From: Pseudomonadota bacterium
GTDB lineage: Bacteria; Pseudomonadota; Alphaproteobacteria; Rhizobiales; Beijerinckiaceae
DNA length: 64,000 nt
Direction of reading: 5' to 3'
NCBI GenBank assembly: GCA_023450615.1
Contig: JAEXGT010000086.1
Span: 1-64,000, forward strand
Made by a program: the position numbers and the translations under genes. Of this stretch, positions 27,000-35,903 are shown piece after piece; position 1 is the first letter of the stretch; the number at the start of each line of letters is the position of its first letter. The notes beneath the pieces are model-generated. The model worked only from the letters and a program-made list of their open reading frames with translations, was not told the origin of the DNA and did no database searches.

Positions 27000-29180
27000 A
27001 TGAGCACGACAATCTACAAAATCGGCAACGAGACGCTGGTCTCCTCACGTGCCGTGACGCAGGAAGAGGGGGATCCCAGCATCATCGCTCTGGCGGATGG
27101 AGGGTGGCTCGTCGCCTGGGAACGTTTCAACCCGTCTACGCTTGATAACCTGTACGAAGTTTTCAGTCAGAGATATGACCGGAACGGTCAACCGGTCGGT
27201 GAGATCACGCTCACGAATGCTGGCATTTTGATTAACCACAACCCGGCATTCGCGAGCCTTCCGGATGGCGGTTGGATCGCCCTGACACAAGTCAAGGATG
27301 AGACGGGATTTGCGCTCGCCCTACGGCGCTTCGATGCCGAAGGGCGTCCCATCACCGGTGAAACCCTCATCAATTCGGCCGAGCCATACAGTCAGGAATA
27401 TCCCCAAATCGCCGTTCTTCCCAATGGGGGGTGGGTCGTCACCTGGGAATCTCATATGGGGCAGGATGGTAATGGGAGGGGGATTTATCAGCAATTCTTC
27501 GACCGAAACGGAAACCCCATTTCCAAAGGCGACGAGCTCGTCACGCAGAACACAAGCGGGAACCAGACGAAGCCGCAGGTTGGCGCGCTTGCCGATGGCG
27601 GCTGGGTGGTGACTTGGGAGTACAATAACGACATTTATCAAAGGCGGTTCGACGCGAACGGCAAAGCCGTCTCCGGCGATATCGCGGTCTTCGCCGGAGA
27701 TGGTACTCAGAACGAACAGAGCATCACCGGCCTGAGCGACGGCGGCTGGATCGTTACCTATCGCTCGGACAATCAGATTCACCAGAAGCGCTACGACAAG
27801 AACGGCAATGTCGTCGCCGAGACCGATACCGTCGTCTCCACGACCGGCTCGGGCCGGGAATCGAGCGTCACGGCCCTGGCGAATGGCGGGTGGATCGTTC
27901 TCTGGTCCTCCGAGGATGCGGCAGGCAGGGGCGTCTACCAAAAGGTTTTCGGCAAGGATGGGCAGGCCGTCACCGAGGCGGAACTCATCAACACCACGAC
28001 GGCCGGCGATCAGAAGCTGCCGATGGTCACGGCCCTGAAGGACGGAAGCTGGGTCGTCGCGTGGACATCGAACGCATCCGGCTCCATCGACGTCTATCAG
28101 CAGCGTTTCAAGATCAAGGAAGCGCCGACCAATCTTTCGCTGAGTGCGAATGTGGTCATGGAAGCCGCTGCCCATGATACCGAGGTCGGCACGCTGTCCG
28201 CCACGGATGCGGATGTCGCGCTTCTGGGCGACAAGCTCACCTTCACCCTGCTCGACGATGCGGGAGGACGCTTCACCCTTCGCGGCAGCAAGATCTTCGT
28301 CGCCGACGGGCTGCGGCTCGATTACGAGCAGGCCGCGTCCCACACCATCAAGGTGCGCGTGACCGATAGTGACGGATCGTATGAGGAGAAGTCCTTCACG
28401 ATCCATGTCGGGAACGTGTCCCCCGAATCCGTCACCGGCAGCGACAGGGATGACGTGCTCTGGGGCGATGCCGGAGCGGATTCGTTCCGCGGGCTTGGCG
28501 GCAATGACGTTCTGAGAGGCGAGGGGGGCGACGACACCCTCGACGGCGGCGCAGGCGCCGACATCATGATCGGCGGGCTCGGCAACGACACCTACCATGT
28601 GGATCGGGCCAGCGACCAAGTGACGGAGCTGGCCGGCAGCGGCATCGACACGGTGATCTCCTCCGTCAGCCTGACGCTCGGCGCCCATGTGGAGAACCTC
28701 ATCGGCTCCGGCTCCGGCGCGCTCACGCTCACCGGCAACGGCTTGGCCAATGCGATCACAGGCACGAGCGGCAAAAACCGCATCAATGGCGGTACCGGCA
28801 ACGACACCCTCAATGGCGGCACCGGCAACGACGTGCTCATCGGCGGCAAGGGCAAGGACGCGTTCGTGTTCGCGTCCAAGCTCGGCACGTCCAAGACCGA
28901 CCGCAAGGTGAACTTCGACACCATCAGCGACTTCAAGCTGAAGGAGGATAAAATTCACCTGGACAACGCGGTCTTCACCAAGCTGAAGAAGACGGGCAAG
29001 CTGAACAAGAAGTTCTTCTCCCTCGACAAGGCCAAGGACAAGAACGACTACATCATCTATGACAGGAAGACGGGTGTCCTGTCGTACGATCTGGACGGAT
29101 CGGGCGGCAAGAAGGCCATCGAGTTCGCCAAGGTGAAGGCCAAGCTCAACCTTGCGGCCAGCGACTTCATCGTCATCTGA
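27000..29180 (+). CDS. Large RTX-type secreted protein with seven N-terminal GGW repeats
   Basis: A 726-residue protein without a Sec signal. Residues 25-375 hold seven repeats of about 48-57 residues, each with an (A/P)DGGWxVxW core and an IYQQRFDxNGxxV end; the GGW anchors are at 34, 90, 143, 200, 248, 296 and 349 (the last GSW). Seven blades suggest a beta-propeller. Residues 376-470 look like a cadherin-type domain (TNLSLSANVVMEAAAHDTEVGTLSATDAD). Residues 478-620 carry RTX calcium repeats (GGxGNDxLxGG), and a C-terminal tail like that of type I secretion substrates follows. AGGATAG precedes the ATG. No T1SS genes are nearby. The role is unknown; adhesion or a surface enzyme is possible. 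Confidence 0.85.
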   Translation: MSTTIYKIGNETLVSSRAVTQEEGDPSIIALADGGWLVAWERFNPSTLDNLYEVFSQRYDRNGQPVGEITLTNAGILINHNPAFASLPDGGWIALTQVKDETGFALALRRFDAEGRPITGETLINSAEPYSQEYPQIAVLPNGGWVVTWESHMGQDGNGRGIYQQFFDRNGNPISKGDELVTQNTSGNQTKPQVGALADGGWVVTWEYNNDIYQRRFDANGKAVSGDIAVFAGDGTQNEQSITGLSDGGWIVTYRSDNQIHQKRYDKNGNVVAETDTVVSTTGSGRESSVTALANGGWIVLWSSEDAAGRGVYQKVFGKDGQAVTEAELINTTTAGDQKLPMVTALKDGSWVVAWTSNASGSIDVYQQRFKIKEAPTNLSLSANVVMEAAAHDTEVGTLSATDADVALLGDKLTFTLLDDAGGRFTLRGSKIFVADGLRLDYEQAASHTIKVRVTDSDGSYEEKSFTIHVGNVSPESVTGSDRDDVLWGDAGADSFRGLGGNDVLRGEGGDDTLDGGAGADIMIGGLGNDTYHVDRASDQVTELAGSGIDTVISSVSLTLGAHVENLIGSGSGALTLTGNGLANAITGTSGKNRINGGTGNDTLNGGTGNDVLIGGKGKDAFVFASKLGTSKTDRKVNFDTISDFKLKEDKIHLDNAVFTKLKKTGKLNKKFFSLDKAKDKNDYIIYDRKTGVLSYDLDGSGGKKAIEFAKVKAKLNLAASDFIVI

Positions 29181-29288
29181 CCGGGGCGGGGCCTTCCGAG
29201 CGGATAATCACATTCCTGCCCCTCCAGGCTCATATGATCGCGAATTGAGGCTCATTCCGGCTTGACCTGGGGCGCATGATCCACGAAG

Positions 29289-29343
29289 AGGGTTTGCAAG
29301 GTTTTTACCCAACCCAAACCCTGGCCTTGCGCCGGGGTTTTTT
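29289..29343 (+). terminator. Terminator or attenuator immediately upstream of purA
   Basis: AAACCCTGG (29316-29324) pairs with CCGGGGTTT (29332-29340), followed by T, only about 20 bp before the purA start. AGGGTTTG (29289-29296) can instead pair with CAAACCCT (29315-29322), which would block the terminator stem. It may simply end the RTX gene, but the alternative pairing makes an attenuator for purA possible. Confidence 0.6.
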
Positions 29344-29361
29344 CATGTGAGGCTTTAAGCG

Positions 29362-30654
29362 ATGGCGAACGTGGTTGTCGTGGGCGCCCAGTGGGGCGAC
29401 GAAGGCAAGGGCAAGATCGTCGATTGGCTGTCCGAACAGGCGGACGTGGTCGTGCGGTTCCAGGGCGGGCACAATGCCGGCCACACCCTCGTGATCGGCG
29501 ACAAGGTCTACAAGCTGTCGCTGCTGCCCTCCGGCGTGGTTCGCCCCAACAAGCTCTCCGTCATCGGCAACGGCGTCGTGCTCGATCCCCATGCGCTCGC
29601 AGCGGAAGTGGAGCGCCTGTCGGAGCAGGGCGTCGCGATCTCCCGCGAGAACCTGCGCGTGGCCGAGAACGCAACCCTCATCCTCTCCATCCACCGCGAG
29701 CTCGATGCCCTGCGCGAGAGCGGCAGCGCGGGCACGAAGATCGGCACCACCAAGCGCGGCATCGGCCCCGCTTACGAGGACAAGGCGGGCCGCCGCGCCA
29801 TCCGCCTCATGGACCTAGCCGATCTCTCCTCCCTTCGCGACAAGATCGACCGCCTGCTCACGCACCACAACGCGCTTCGCCGCGGTTTCGGCCTCGCCGA
29901 GTTCAAGCCTGAGGACATCTACGAGGAGCTGTCCTCGGTCGCTCCGAAGGTGCTGCCCTACATGGATGCCGTATGGCGCCTCCTCGACGAGGAGCGTCGC
30001 GCCGGCAAGCGCATCCTGTTCGAAGGCGCGCAGGGCGCGCTGCTCGACGTCGATCACGGCACCTATCCCTTCGTCACCTCGTCCAACACGGTGGCGGGGC
30101 AGGCGGCGACCGGTTCGGGCATGGGTCCCGGTGCGGTCGGCTACGTGCTCGGCATCGCCAAGGCCTATACCACCCGCGTGGGCGAGGGGCCGTTCCCGAC
30201 CGAACTCTTCGACGAGACCGGCGAGCTGATCGGCCAGAAGGGCAAGGAATTCGGCGTGGTCACGGGCCGCAAGCGCCGCTGCGGCTGGTTCGACGCCACT
30301 CTCGTGCGCCAGACCGTCCGGACCTCGGGCATCGACGGCATCGCGCTCACCAAACTGGATATTCTCGACGGCTTCGAGACCATCAAGATCGGCGTCGGCT
30401 ACAAGCTCGACGGCCAGGAGATCGACTACTTCCCGGCGAGCCAGGGCGCTCAGGCCCGGGTCGAGCCGATCTATGAGGAGTTCAAGGGCTGGAGCGGTTC
30501 CACCGCCGGCGCCCGCTCCTGGGCCGATCTCCCGGCGCAGGCCGTGAAATATGTTCGCCGCATCGAGGAGCTCATCGGTGCGCCGGTCGCGGTGCTCTCC
30601 ACCTCGCCCGAGCGTGATGACACAATCCTCATGAAGAACCCCTTTGAGGGTTGA
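29362..30654 (+). CDS. purA: Adenylosuccinate synthetase
   Basis: Joins IMP and aspartate with GTP to give adenylosuccinate in AMP synthesis. The 430-residue protein has the P-loop-like [15 protein letters not shown], the IMP-binding [68 protein letters not shown] and [13 protein letters not shown]. Full length for the family. A possible attenuator lies in its leader. The next ORF starts at its stop codon (TTGA overlap). Confidence 0.97.
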   Translation: MANVVVVGAQWGDEGKGKIVDWLSEQADVVVRFQGGHNAGHTLVIGDKVYKLSLLPSGVVRPNKLSVIGNGVVLDPHALAAEVERLSEQGVAISRENLRVAENATLILSIHRELDALRESGSAGTKIGTTKRGIGPAYEDKAGRRAIRLMDLADLSSLRDKIDRLLTHHNALRRGFGLAEFKPEDIYEELSSVAPKVLPYMDAVWRLLDEERRAGKRILFEGAQGALLDVDHGTYPFVTSSNTVAGQAATGSGMGPGAVGYVLGIAKAYTTRVGEGPFPTELFDETGELIGQKGKEFGVVTGRKRRCGWFDATLVRQTVRTSGIDGIALTKLDILDGFETIKIGVGYKLDGQEIDYFPASQGAQARVEPIYEEFKGWSGSTAGARSWADLPAQAVKYVRRIEELIGAPVAVLSTSPERDDTILMKNPFEG

Positions 30655-30686
30655 CGGCGGAGCTTCCACGGGTCATTCCCAAGGAA

Positions 30687-31880
30687 ATGGCAGATTATTA
30701 CCCTCTTATTTCACGGGCCGTTGAAGGCCTGACAGAACAGAGTCCCGCTTCGCGGCGCGCCGTTTACGAGCGCGCCCGCACGGCTTTGGTTGCTCAATTG
30801 CGTTCCCTCAACCCGCCCCTGTCCGAGGAGGCCATTCAGCAGGAATGCGTCTCCCTCGACGAGGCGATCAATCGGGTTGAGGCCGATCACGCCCCGGTAC
30901 CGGCAGGCTTCGATCCGGATGCCTTCGCCGATATGCTGGCCGAGGATCAGCGTCCTCAGAACCCAGCCGAGCGCTTGCGCGGCGCGGTCTCTCCCGGACA
31001 GGCCCTGCGGGCGCCATCGCAAGACGAGCCGGAGCCCGAACCCGCACCGCAAGCCGTCGAGGAGGCCTCGCCCGCCCGTCCGCGGGTCGACACCCGTCCG
31101 CATCCGGCCATGCAGAACGACCGCCAGAAGCGGTCGATCCTGCTCGGCGCAGCCATCGGTCTCGTGATCCTGGTCATCGCGGGCCTTGCCTGGTGGCAGA
31201 GCCGCTCCGACGCTCCGCTGCCGGAGACGCCGGTTGCTGAAGCTCCGCAGGCTCAGGAAAATCCTGAGAATTCCAAGATCAACGAGCGCGTCGGCGGACA
31301 GGCTCCGCAACCCTCGGCCCCGGCCGGGCAAGCCATCGGAGTAGCTCATCGCGCCGTCTTCTATGAAGAGGACGCCACCAATCCCCAGGCGCCGAAGGCT
31401 CAGGTGGGGCGTGTGATCTGGCGGCTCGAGGACGTGAACCCCGGCCAGGGGCAGGCCCTCGAGAAGGCGGTGACGGCCAATATCGAGGTCCCCGATGCGG
31501 GCGTGACCATGAAGATGGTTTTGCGCCGCAATCTCGATACGACGCTTCCTGCCTCGCACACGGTCGAACTCACCTTCACCACCCGCGAGGGCGATAGCGG
31601 CCGCGTGATTCGCGATGTGGGCCTGCTGCAGTTCAAGAACGAGGAAGCCGCACGCGGTACGCCGATCGCTGGACTGCCGGTGCCGGTGCGCGAGAACCTG
31701 TTCCTGATCGGCCTGTCGAACCTGCAGGGCGACGTGGAGCGCAATACCGAGCTCTTCGTGCGCCGCAACTGGATCGATCTCCCGATCCGCATGGCCTCCG
31801 GCCAGCGCGCGATCCTGAGCTTCGAGAAGGGCGCTGCAGGCGAGCAGGTTCTGAACAACGCGTTCAGCCAGTGGCAGTAA
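30687..31880 (+). CDS. Single-pass membrane protein of unknown function downstream of purA
   Basis: A 397-residue protein with three parts. An N-terminal helical region (1-85) includes YYPLISRAVEGL and RRAVYERARTALVAQL. A charged, Pro-rich disordered linker carries one TM segment (ILLGAAIGLVILVIAGLAWW, about residues 150-170). A C-terminal globular domain (about 215-397) is rich in beta strands (GRVIWRLEDVNPGQGQ, VTMKMVLRRNLDTTLPASHTVELTF, QRAILSFEKG). I recognise no named function. The ATG at 30687 has AAGGA very close; a TTG at 30651 overlapping the purA stop is an alternative start. It is probably co-transcribed with purA and ends in a strong terminator. Confidence 0.75.
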   Translation: MADYYPLISRAVEGLTEQSPASRRAVYERARTALVAQLRSLNPPLSEEAIQQECVSLDEAINRVEADHAPVPAGFDPDAFADMLAEDQRPQNPAERLRGAVSPGQALRAPSQDEPEPEPAPQAVEEASPARPRVDTRPHPAMQNDRQKRSILLGAAIGLVILVIAGLAWWQSRSDAPLPETPVAEAPQAQENPENSKINERVGGQAPQPSAPAGQAIGVAHRAVFYEEDATNPQAPKAQVGRVIWRLEDVNPGQGQALEKAVTANIEVPDAGVTMKMVLRRNLDTTLPASHTVELTFTTREGDSGRVIRDVGLLQFKNEEAARGTPIAGLPVPVRENLFLIGLSNLQGDVERNTELFVRRNWIDLPIRMASGQRAILSFEKGAAGEQVLNNAFSQWQ

Positions 31881-31900
31881 GCTCTTCTGACCCAAACAGC

Positions 31901-31928
31901 AAAAAGCCGCGCATTGCGCGGCTTTTTT
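31901..31928. terminator. Bidirectional terminator between convergent genes
   Basis: AAAAAGCCGCGC / GCGCGGCTTTTTT with an ATT loop. It has A runs and T runs on both sides and so serves both the membrane protein gene and rpoH. Confidence 0.92.
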
Positions 31929-31948
31929 CATGGGGTTGTGCGTGCCGG

Positions 31949-32854
31949 TCAGGCCGAGGCCTCGGCTCCTGCCGGAGAGGCGCTCTCGATCTGGGTAAGG
32001 TTCTTCTTCACCGCTTCCTGGATCTTCTCGAAGGCACGAACCTCGATCTGGCGCACTCGCTCGCGGGAGACGCCGAACTCGGTCGAGAGCTCTTCCAGGG
32101 TGATCGGATCATCGGACAGGCGGCGGGCCTCGAAGATGCGCCGCTCGCGTGGATTCAGGACGCTGAGAGCATTGCGGAGCGCGGTCAGCCGGTTCTGGCC
32201 TTCCTCCTGCTCCGCGAGGATCTGCTCCTGGCTTTCACTTTGGTCGACAAGCCAATCCTGCCACTCGCCGCCGCCTTCTCCCTCGTCACGCAGGGGTGCA
32301 TTGAGGGAAGCGTCGCCGCCGAGACGGCGGTTCATGTCCACCACGTCCTGCTCGGTCACGCCGAGTTGGGTGGCGATCTGCTTTACCTGATCGGGGCGCA
32401 GGTCGCCCTCATCCAGCGCGGAAATACGGCCCTTGGCCTTGCGCAGGTTGAAGAACAGCTTCTTCTGGTTCGCGGTGGTGCCCATCTTCACGAGGGACCA
32501 GGAACGCAGGATGTATTCTTGAATCGCCGCCTTGATCCACCACATGGCATATGTGGCGAGGCGGAAGCCCTTGTCGGGCTCGAAGCGCTTGACGGCCTGC
32601 ATGAGGCCGACATTGCCTTCCGAGACCACCTCGCCGATCGGCAGGCCATAGCCGCGGTACCCCATGGCGATCTTGGCGACGAGGCGCAGGTGGGATGTCA
32701 CGAGCTTGTGGGCAGCCTCGCGGTCTCCATGCTCCCGCCAACGCTTGGCGAGCATGTATTCCTCATGCGGTTCGAGCATGGGGAAGCGACGGATTTCGTC
32801 GAGATAGCGGGAAAGGCCCCCTTCATTGGCAAGCACTGGAAGCGCTGCAGCCAT
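31949..32854 (-). CDS. rpoH: RNA polymerase heat-shock sigma factor sigma-32
   Basis: A 301-residue alternative sigma factor that directs polymerase to heat-shock promoters. It has region 2 (HLRLVAKIAMGYRGYGLPIGEVVSEGNVGLMQAVKRFEPDKGFRLATYAMWWIKAAIQEYI), the RpoH box QKKLFFNLR, and region 4 with FGVSRERVRQIEVRAFEKIQ. AAAGGAGGAG precedes the ATG at 32854; the frame continues upstream but family members start MAAALPVL-like. A TATATA-rich stretch near 32931 in the 195-bp gap may be the promoter. Many alphaproteobacteria carry two rpoH genes; only one is seen here. Confidence 0.96.
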   Translation of the reverse strand: MAAALPVLANEGGLSRYLDEIRRFPMLEPHEEYMLAKRWREHGDREAAHKLVTSHLRLVAKIAMGYRGYGLPIGEVVSEGNVGLMQAVKRFEPDKGFRLATYAMWWIKAAIQEYILRSWSLVKMGTTANQKKLFFNLRKAKGRISALDEGDLRPDQVKQIATQLGVTEQDVVDMNRRLGGDASLNAPLRDEGEGGGEWQDWLVDQSESQEQILAEQEEGQNRLTALRNALSVLNPRERRIFEARRLSDDPITLEELSTEFGVSRERVRQIEVRAFEKIQEAVKKNLTQIESASPAGAEASA

Positions 32855-33049
32855 GTTTTCTCCTCCTTTGGCTCCCTCTCCATGAGGCAAGCCTGAGGCG
32901 GCTCCCTTCACGGCCAGCCGCCCGACGTAGATATATAAGCGGTTCGACCTTGTCCGAATAGAGGCGTCAGGCTTCAAGACGTGGTGAACGCTTCAAGTCC
33001 GCAAGGGTGCCAGCGTAACTGACGTTTGCGACGCATTGACGCTCGCAAC

Positions 33050-34048
33050 TCAGCCTCGCAGCGCCTCAAGAAGGAGGGCGAGGTCCGCCGGAACAGGGCT
33101 CTCGAAACGCAGGAACTTACCCGTTCTGGGATGCTCGAACCCCAGGACCGCCGCGTGCAGCGCCTGCCGGTTCAGGGCCATCAGAGCCTGTTTCTGATCG
33201 TCTGCGAGGCGGTTCGCCTTGGTTTTGAACCCCGATCCATAGACCGAATCCCCAAGCAGCGGATGGCCGATATGAGCCATGTGCACGCGGATCTGGTGCG
33301 TACGCCCGGTTTCCAGCTCGCATTGGACGAGGGAGGCGAGCGGGTTTGCGGAGGGCAGGGCCTCCAGCAATTCATAATGCGTGATCGCGTAACGCCCGCG
33401 CTCGTTCTCGTCGGAGACGATGGCGATCTTCTCCCGGTTGTGCTGGCTGCGGGCGAGCGCCGCCTCCACCGTTCCACGCCTGCGCTCGGGCACGCCCCAA
33501 ACGAGGGCGAGGTATATCCTCTCCAGGGGACCGGTGCGGCCGTGATCGGCGAATTGCTCGGCGAGGCCCTGATGGGCGAGATCGTTCTTGGCCACCACGA
33601 GAAGGCCGGACGTGTCCTTGTCGAGCCGGTGCACGATGCCGGGCCGCTTCACTCCGCCGATGCCGGACAGGCTCTCGCCGCAATGGGCGATGAGCGCATT
33701 GACCAGAGTGCCGGATTCATGCCCCGCCGCCGGATGGACCACGAGACCCGCCGGCTTGTCGATGACGATGAGATCGTCGTCTTCATAGACGATCACGAGG
33801 TCCATGGCCTCGCCCTGGGGCTCCGCCGGAACGGGTGGGGGAACCTGAAGCGCGATCCGCGCGCCTGCGCTCACCTTGCGGCCCGGATCGAGCGCGGGCG
33901 CGCCATCGACGGTCACCTGACCCTCGCGGATCAGCGCCTGCAGGCGGCTGCGCGACAGATCGCTTGCGAGCCGCGCCAGAACCCGGTCCAGCCGCTCGGC
34001 CACCATTCCATCGTCCAGGGTCCATTCCTGCTGGGTCGTATCGTCCAC
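33050..34048 (-). CDS. rluD: Ribosomal large subunit pseudouridine synthase D
   Basis: Modifies uridines in helix 69 of 23S rRNA. It has an S4 RNA-binding domain near the N-terminus (ERLDRVLARLASDLSRSRLQALIREGQVTVDG), then the RluA catalytic domain with the Asp in GIVHRLDKDTSGLLVVAKN and the CELETGRTHQIRVHMAHIGHPLLGD motif. I chose the GTG at 34048 (332 residues), which has GAGG 5 bp upstream. The longest frame starts with GTG at 34135, but that would overlap the tRNA-Glu promoter and add unconserved residues. The order rpoH-rluD is common in Rhizobiales. Confidence 0.92.
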   Translation of the reverse strand: MDDTTQQEWTLDDGMVAERLDRVLARLASDLSRSRLQALIREGQVTVDGAPALDPGRKVSAGARIALQVPPPVPAEPQGEAMDLVIVYEDDDLIVIDKPAGLVVHPAAGHESGTLVNALIAHCGESLSGIGGVKRPGIVHRLDKDTSGLLVVAKNDLAHQGLAEQFADHGRTGPLERIYLALVWGVPERRRGTVEAALARSQHNREKIAIVSDENERGRYAITHYELLEALPSANPLASLVQCELETGRTHQIRVHMAHIGHPLLGDSVYGSGFKTKANRLADDQKQALMALNRQALHAAVLGFEHPRTGKFLRFESPVPADLALLLEALRG

Positions 34049-34094
34049 CGCGTCCTCATTTTCGTTTGTGCCCCAGCTTTTTTGAAGAAAGGGC

Positions 34095-34122
34095 TTGAAG
34101 GGATTCCCGATGGTGGTTATAC
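34095..34122 (+). promoter_or_regulatory. Promoter of tRNA-Glu
   Basis: TTGAAG (34095-34100), a 16-bp spacer and TTATAC (34117-34122), about 20 bp before the mature tRNA. It lies just upstream of the rluD start on the other strand. Confidence 0.6.
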
Positions 34123-34141
34123 GAGCGGCCTCCACCTTGCT

Positions 34142-34217
34142 AGCTCCCTTCGTCTAGCGGTCTAGGACGTCGCCCTCTCACGGCGAAAACAGGGGTTCGA
34201 GTCCCCTAGGGAGCGCC
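34142..34217 (+). tRNA. tRNA-Glu (anticodon CTC)
   Basis: A complete cloverleaf of 76 nt. The acceptor GCTCCCT pairs with AGGGAGC, the anticodon loop CTCTCAC lies between CGCC and GGCG (anticodon CTC), the T arm is AGGGG-TTCGAGT-CCCCT, and CCA is encoded at 34215-34217. Confidence 0.95.
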
Positions 34218-34986
34218 AAGGACTTCAAGCCGTCAGCGGCTACAGGTTCATCCTACAATTTATCCGGGACAGTACGCGGTGCGAGAGGCATTGAACCTCG
34301 CATACCCGTGAGCTTGGCTGCCTTTCCCAGCTATGCTCTGGCGCTGAGGCTTCGAATAATCCAACCTGTTTTGATCGTGGTCACGATTTCGCCCCATTTA
34401 GTATCGACAACGCTTCCCACAGTTTAGCGGGAGATTGCTTTGCTGAACTGAAGTAAAGCAAAGTGACTTGAATTCTAACGGTCTTTTTTCTGACCTGCGT
34501 TGCGTAATAATTTTCGCATAGCCGATTTATCTCTGTTCAAGATTCAACAAGGGTGTCTCGGAAGTCTCGAATAATGAGACTCGGAAGGTGCCTGGGGCAA
34601 CGATCATGACTTTGAAATCTGATGCTGCGCTCAGCGGCAGCTTCGGCCTATCCCATAGCAGGAACGCTCTCCTGGCCGGCTTCTCCATCAAGCTGTCGGG
34701 TATGGCCGTCAATGTTCAGGGCCTAGCGGCCATCAAATCCCCAAGCATCTTCACGCAGGCTCCGATTGCTTGAATTGAGCAGAGCTCATGCGGTTGGCTG
34801 ATTGCTTCCTGCTTCAAGGAAGTCGTGCCAGCCGAAGGCGCACTTATTTCCTGAAAACCGCTCTTTGCTCCCGTTCGCACGGAAAGCATTTTTATCCGCT
34901 GCGAGCTTCGGACTTTTCGTTTCGTCCGGTTTGATTTTTCCAGGGATTGCTCTTCACCATCTTATTTAATAATCGACATTTCATGG
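34218..34986. other. Gene-free interval after tRNA-Glu
   Basis: About 770 bp lacking a convincing ORF. It contains a GCGAG/CTCGC hairpin near 34282-34302 and a CTTTGCT/AGCAAAG hairpin near 34439-34466. A 55-codon frame from 34606 (MTLKSDAALSG) has no good ribosome site. Position next to a tRNA gene is typical for island attachment, but I see no integrase and no repeat of the tRNA end. A very strong terminator follows, so an unannotated transcript is possible. Confidence 0.5.
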
Positions 34987-35017
34987 CAGGCCCCGCTTTC
35001 GAGTGGGGCCTGTTTTT
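34987..35017 (+). terminator. Strong terminator with UUCG tetraloop
   Basis: CAGGCCCCGCT (34987-34997) and AGTGGGGCCTG (35002-35012) form an 11-bp stem (one G-T pair) closed by TTCG, followed by TTTTT. The nearest upstream plus-strand annotated gene is tRNA-Glu, 770 bp away, so it may end an unrecognised RNA. Confidence 0.88.
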
Positions 35018-35038
35018 ATGTCTGCCGACGAGCTTGAA

Positions 35039-35449
35039 TTATTCGGCGGGCGTCATCCGCATCGTGGGACCGGATTGAATGGCAGGCGCGGGGCGGAAGA
35101 CGAAATAGGCGAACATCAGCATCGCAGCGAGAACGACGAGCGATGAAATCCCGGCAGCAGGATCGGCGGCGTTATAGCCGAGATGAATGGCTGCTACGGC
35201 AATGGTGAGAACGACGGTGCCGATGGACCAGAGCACGACCTGGATCATGGCGAGCCGGCTCGTGTCCAAGGCCGGACGGCGCTCGTAATAGATGCCGAAC
35301 AGAAACAGAGACACCCATCCGAGAAGGTTGAGATGGGCGTGCGCCGGCATGATCGAATGGTCCTGCGTGGCCGCCATACCGATTCCCATCGCCATGCCGA
35401 CGATGACGAAAAGAACAGCAAGCCTGAAACTGAGGGATGATGCGGTCAT
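35039..35449 (-). CDS. Small four-helix membrane protein with HAH motif
   Basis: A 136-residue protein with four hydrophobic helices: FRLAVLFVIVGMAMGIGMA, AHLNLLGWVSLFLFGIYY, MIQVVLWSIGTVVLTIAVAAI and ISSLVVLAAMLMFAYFVF. The MPAHAHLNLLGW segment with paired His resembles the heme-ligand helices of heme-copper oxidase subunit I, and relatives have been labelled cytochrome oxidase-like. It is far too short to be an oxidase, so the function stays open. It is monocistronic; the 250-bp upstream region is AT-rich. Confidence 0.65.
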   Translation of the reverse strand: MTASSLSFRLAVLFVIVGMAMGIGMAATQDHSIMPAHAHLNLLGWVSLFLFGIYYERRPALDTSRLAMIQVVLWSIGTVVLTIAVAAIHLGYNAADPAAGISSLVVLAAMLMFAYFVFRPAPAIQSGPTMRMTPAE

Positions 35450-35613
35450 GATGATTCCTCCTGATAAATTCCCTTGGTCGATTTTTATTTTTTAGTTTGA
35501 GCACCGTCTCACCGATCCATCCGTGTGTAAAATCACATCCACTGCTCCTGAGCATAAAATCTTACAAACGATATGACGTTGCTTAATGTTTGGCGTATAA
35601 GGGCTCAAAGAAT

Positions 35614-35638
35614 AAGCGGCCCGTTGGGCGGGCCGCTT
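35614..35638. terminator. Perfect 10-bp hairpin, possible terminator of the small-ORF pair
   Basis: AAGCGGCCCG / CGGGCCGCTT with a TTGGG loop, lying downstream of the minus-strand small ORFs. On the minus strand it is followed by ATTCTTT, a weak T tract. Confidence 0.5.
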
Positions 35639-35702
35639 GCGGTGAAAGAGCTATCGAGCGTGAGCTGCGCTGGGGAACGCATCTCTTGCGTGTCGTAAGA
35701 TC

Positions 35703-35897
35703 TCAGAGTTTGCGATCGGCATCCGGCTTCGGGTCGGCATGCACTGACTTTTCCAAGCCTTCCCTCTGCTGATTGTCGGTCAGAGTGCGGTCGCCGTTAC
35801 CCTTCTGATGATTGGAAGCCCCTTGGCCGGGATGCACGATGCTGGTGTTCACGCTCCTCTCGGCCAAGCCGTCGGCATGATCGGCGTCCTTGCCCAT
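35703..35897 (-). CDS. Small hydrophilic protein, hypothetical
   Basis: A 64-codon ORF starting MGKDADHADG (GTG at 35900 is an alternative) and ending KPDADRKL. It is rich in Asp, Gly, Asn and Lys without a hydrophobic core and looks disordered. It starts a few bases after the stop of the 54-residue Cys/His protein, which suggests an operon, but its own ribosome site is weak. No family recognised. Confidence 0.4.
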   Translation of the reverse strand: MGKDADHADGLAERSVNTSIVHPGQGASNHQKGNGDRTLTDNQQREGLEKSVHADPKPDADRKL

Positions 35898-35903
35898 CAC
35901 GGC

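Noticed and set aside
34275..34350. Minus-strand segment with a T-arm-like GAGG-TTCAATG-CCTC hairpin, suggesting a second tRNA
   Set aside because: I could not pair an acceptor stem or place an anticodon arm, so it is at most a hairpin or a decayed tRNA.
34606..34773. 55-codon frame MTLKSDAALSG in the gap after tRNA-Glu
   Set aside because: Weak ribosome site, composition without a clear core, and no family resemblance; mentioned only as part of the gap.
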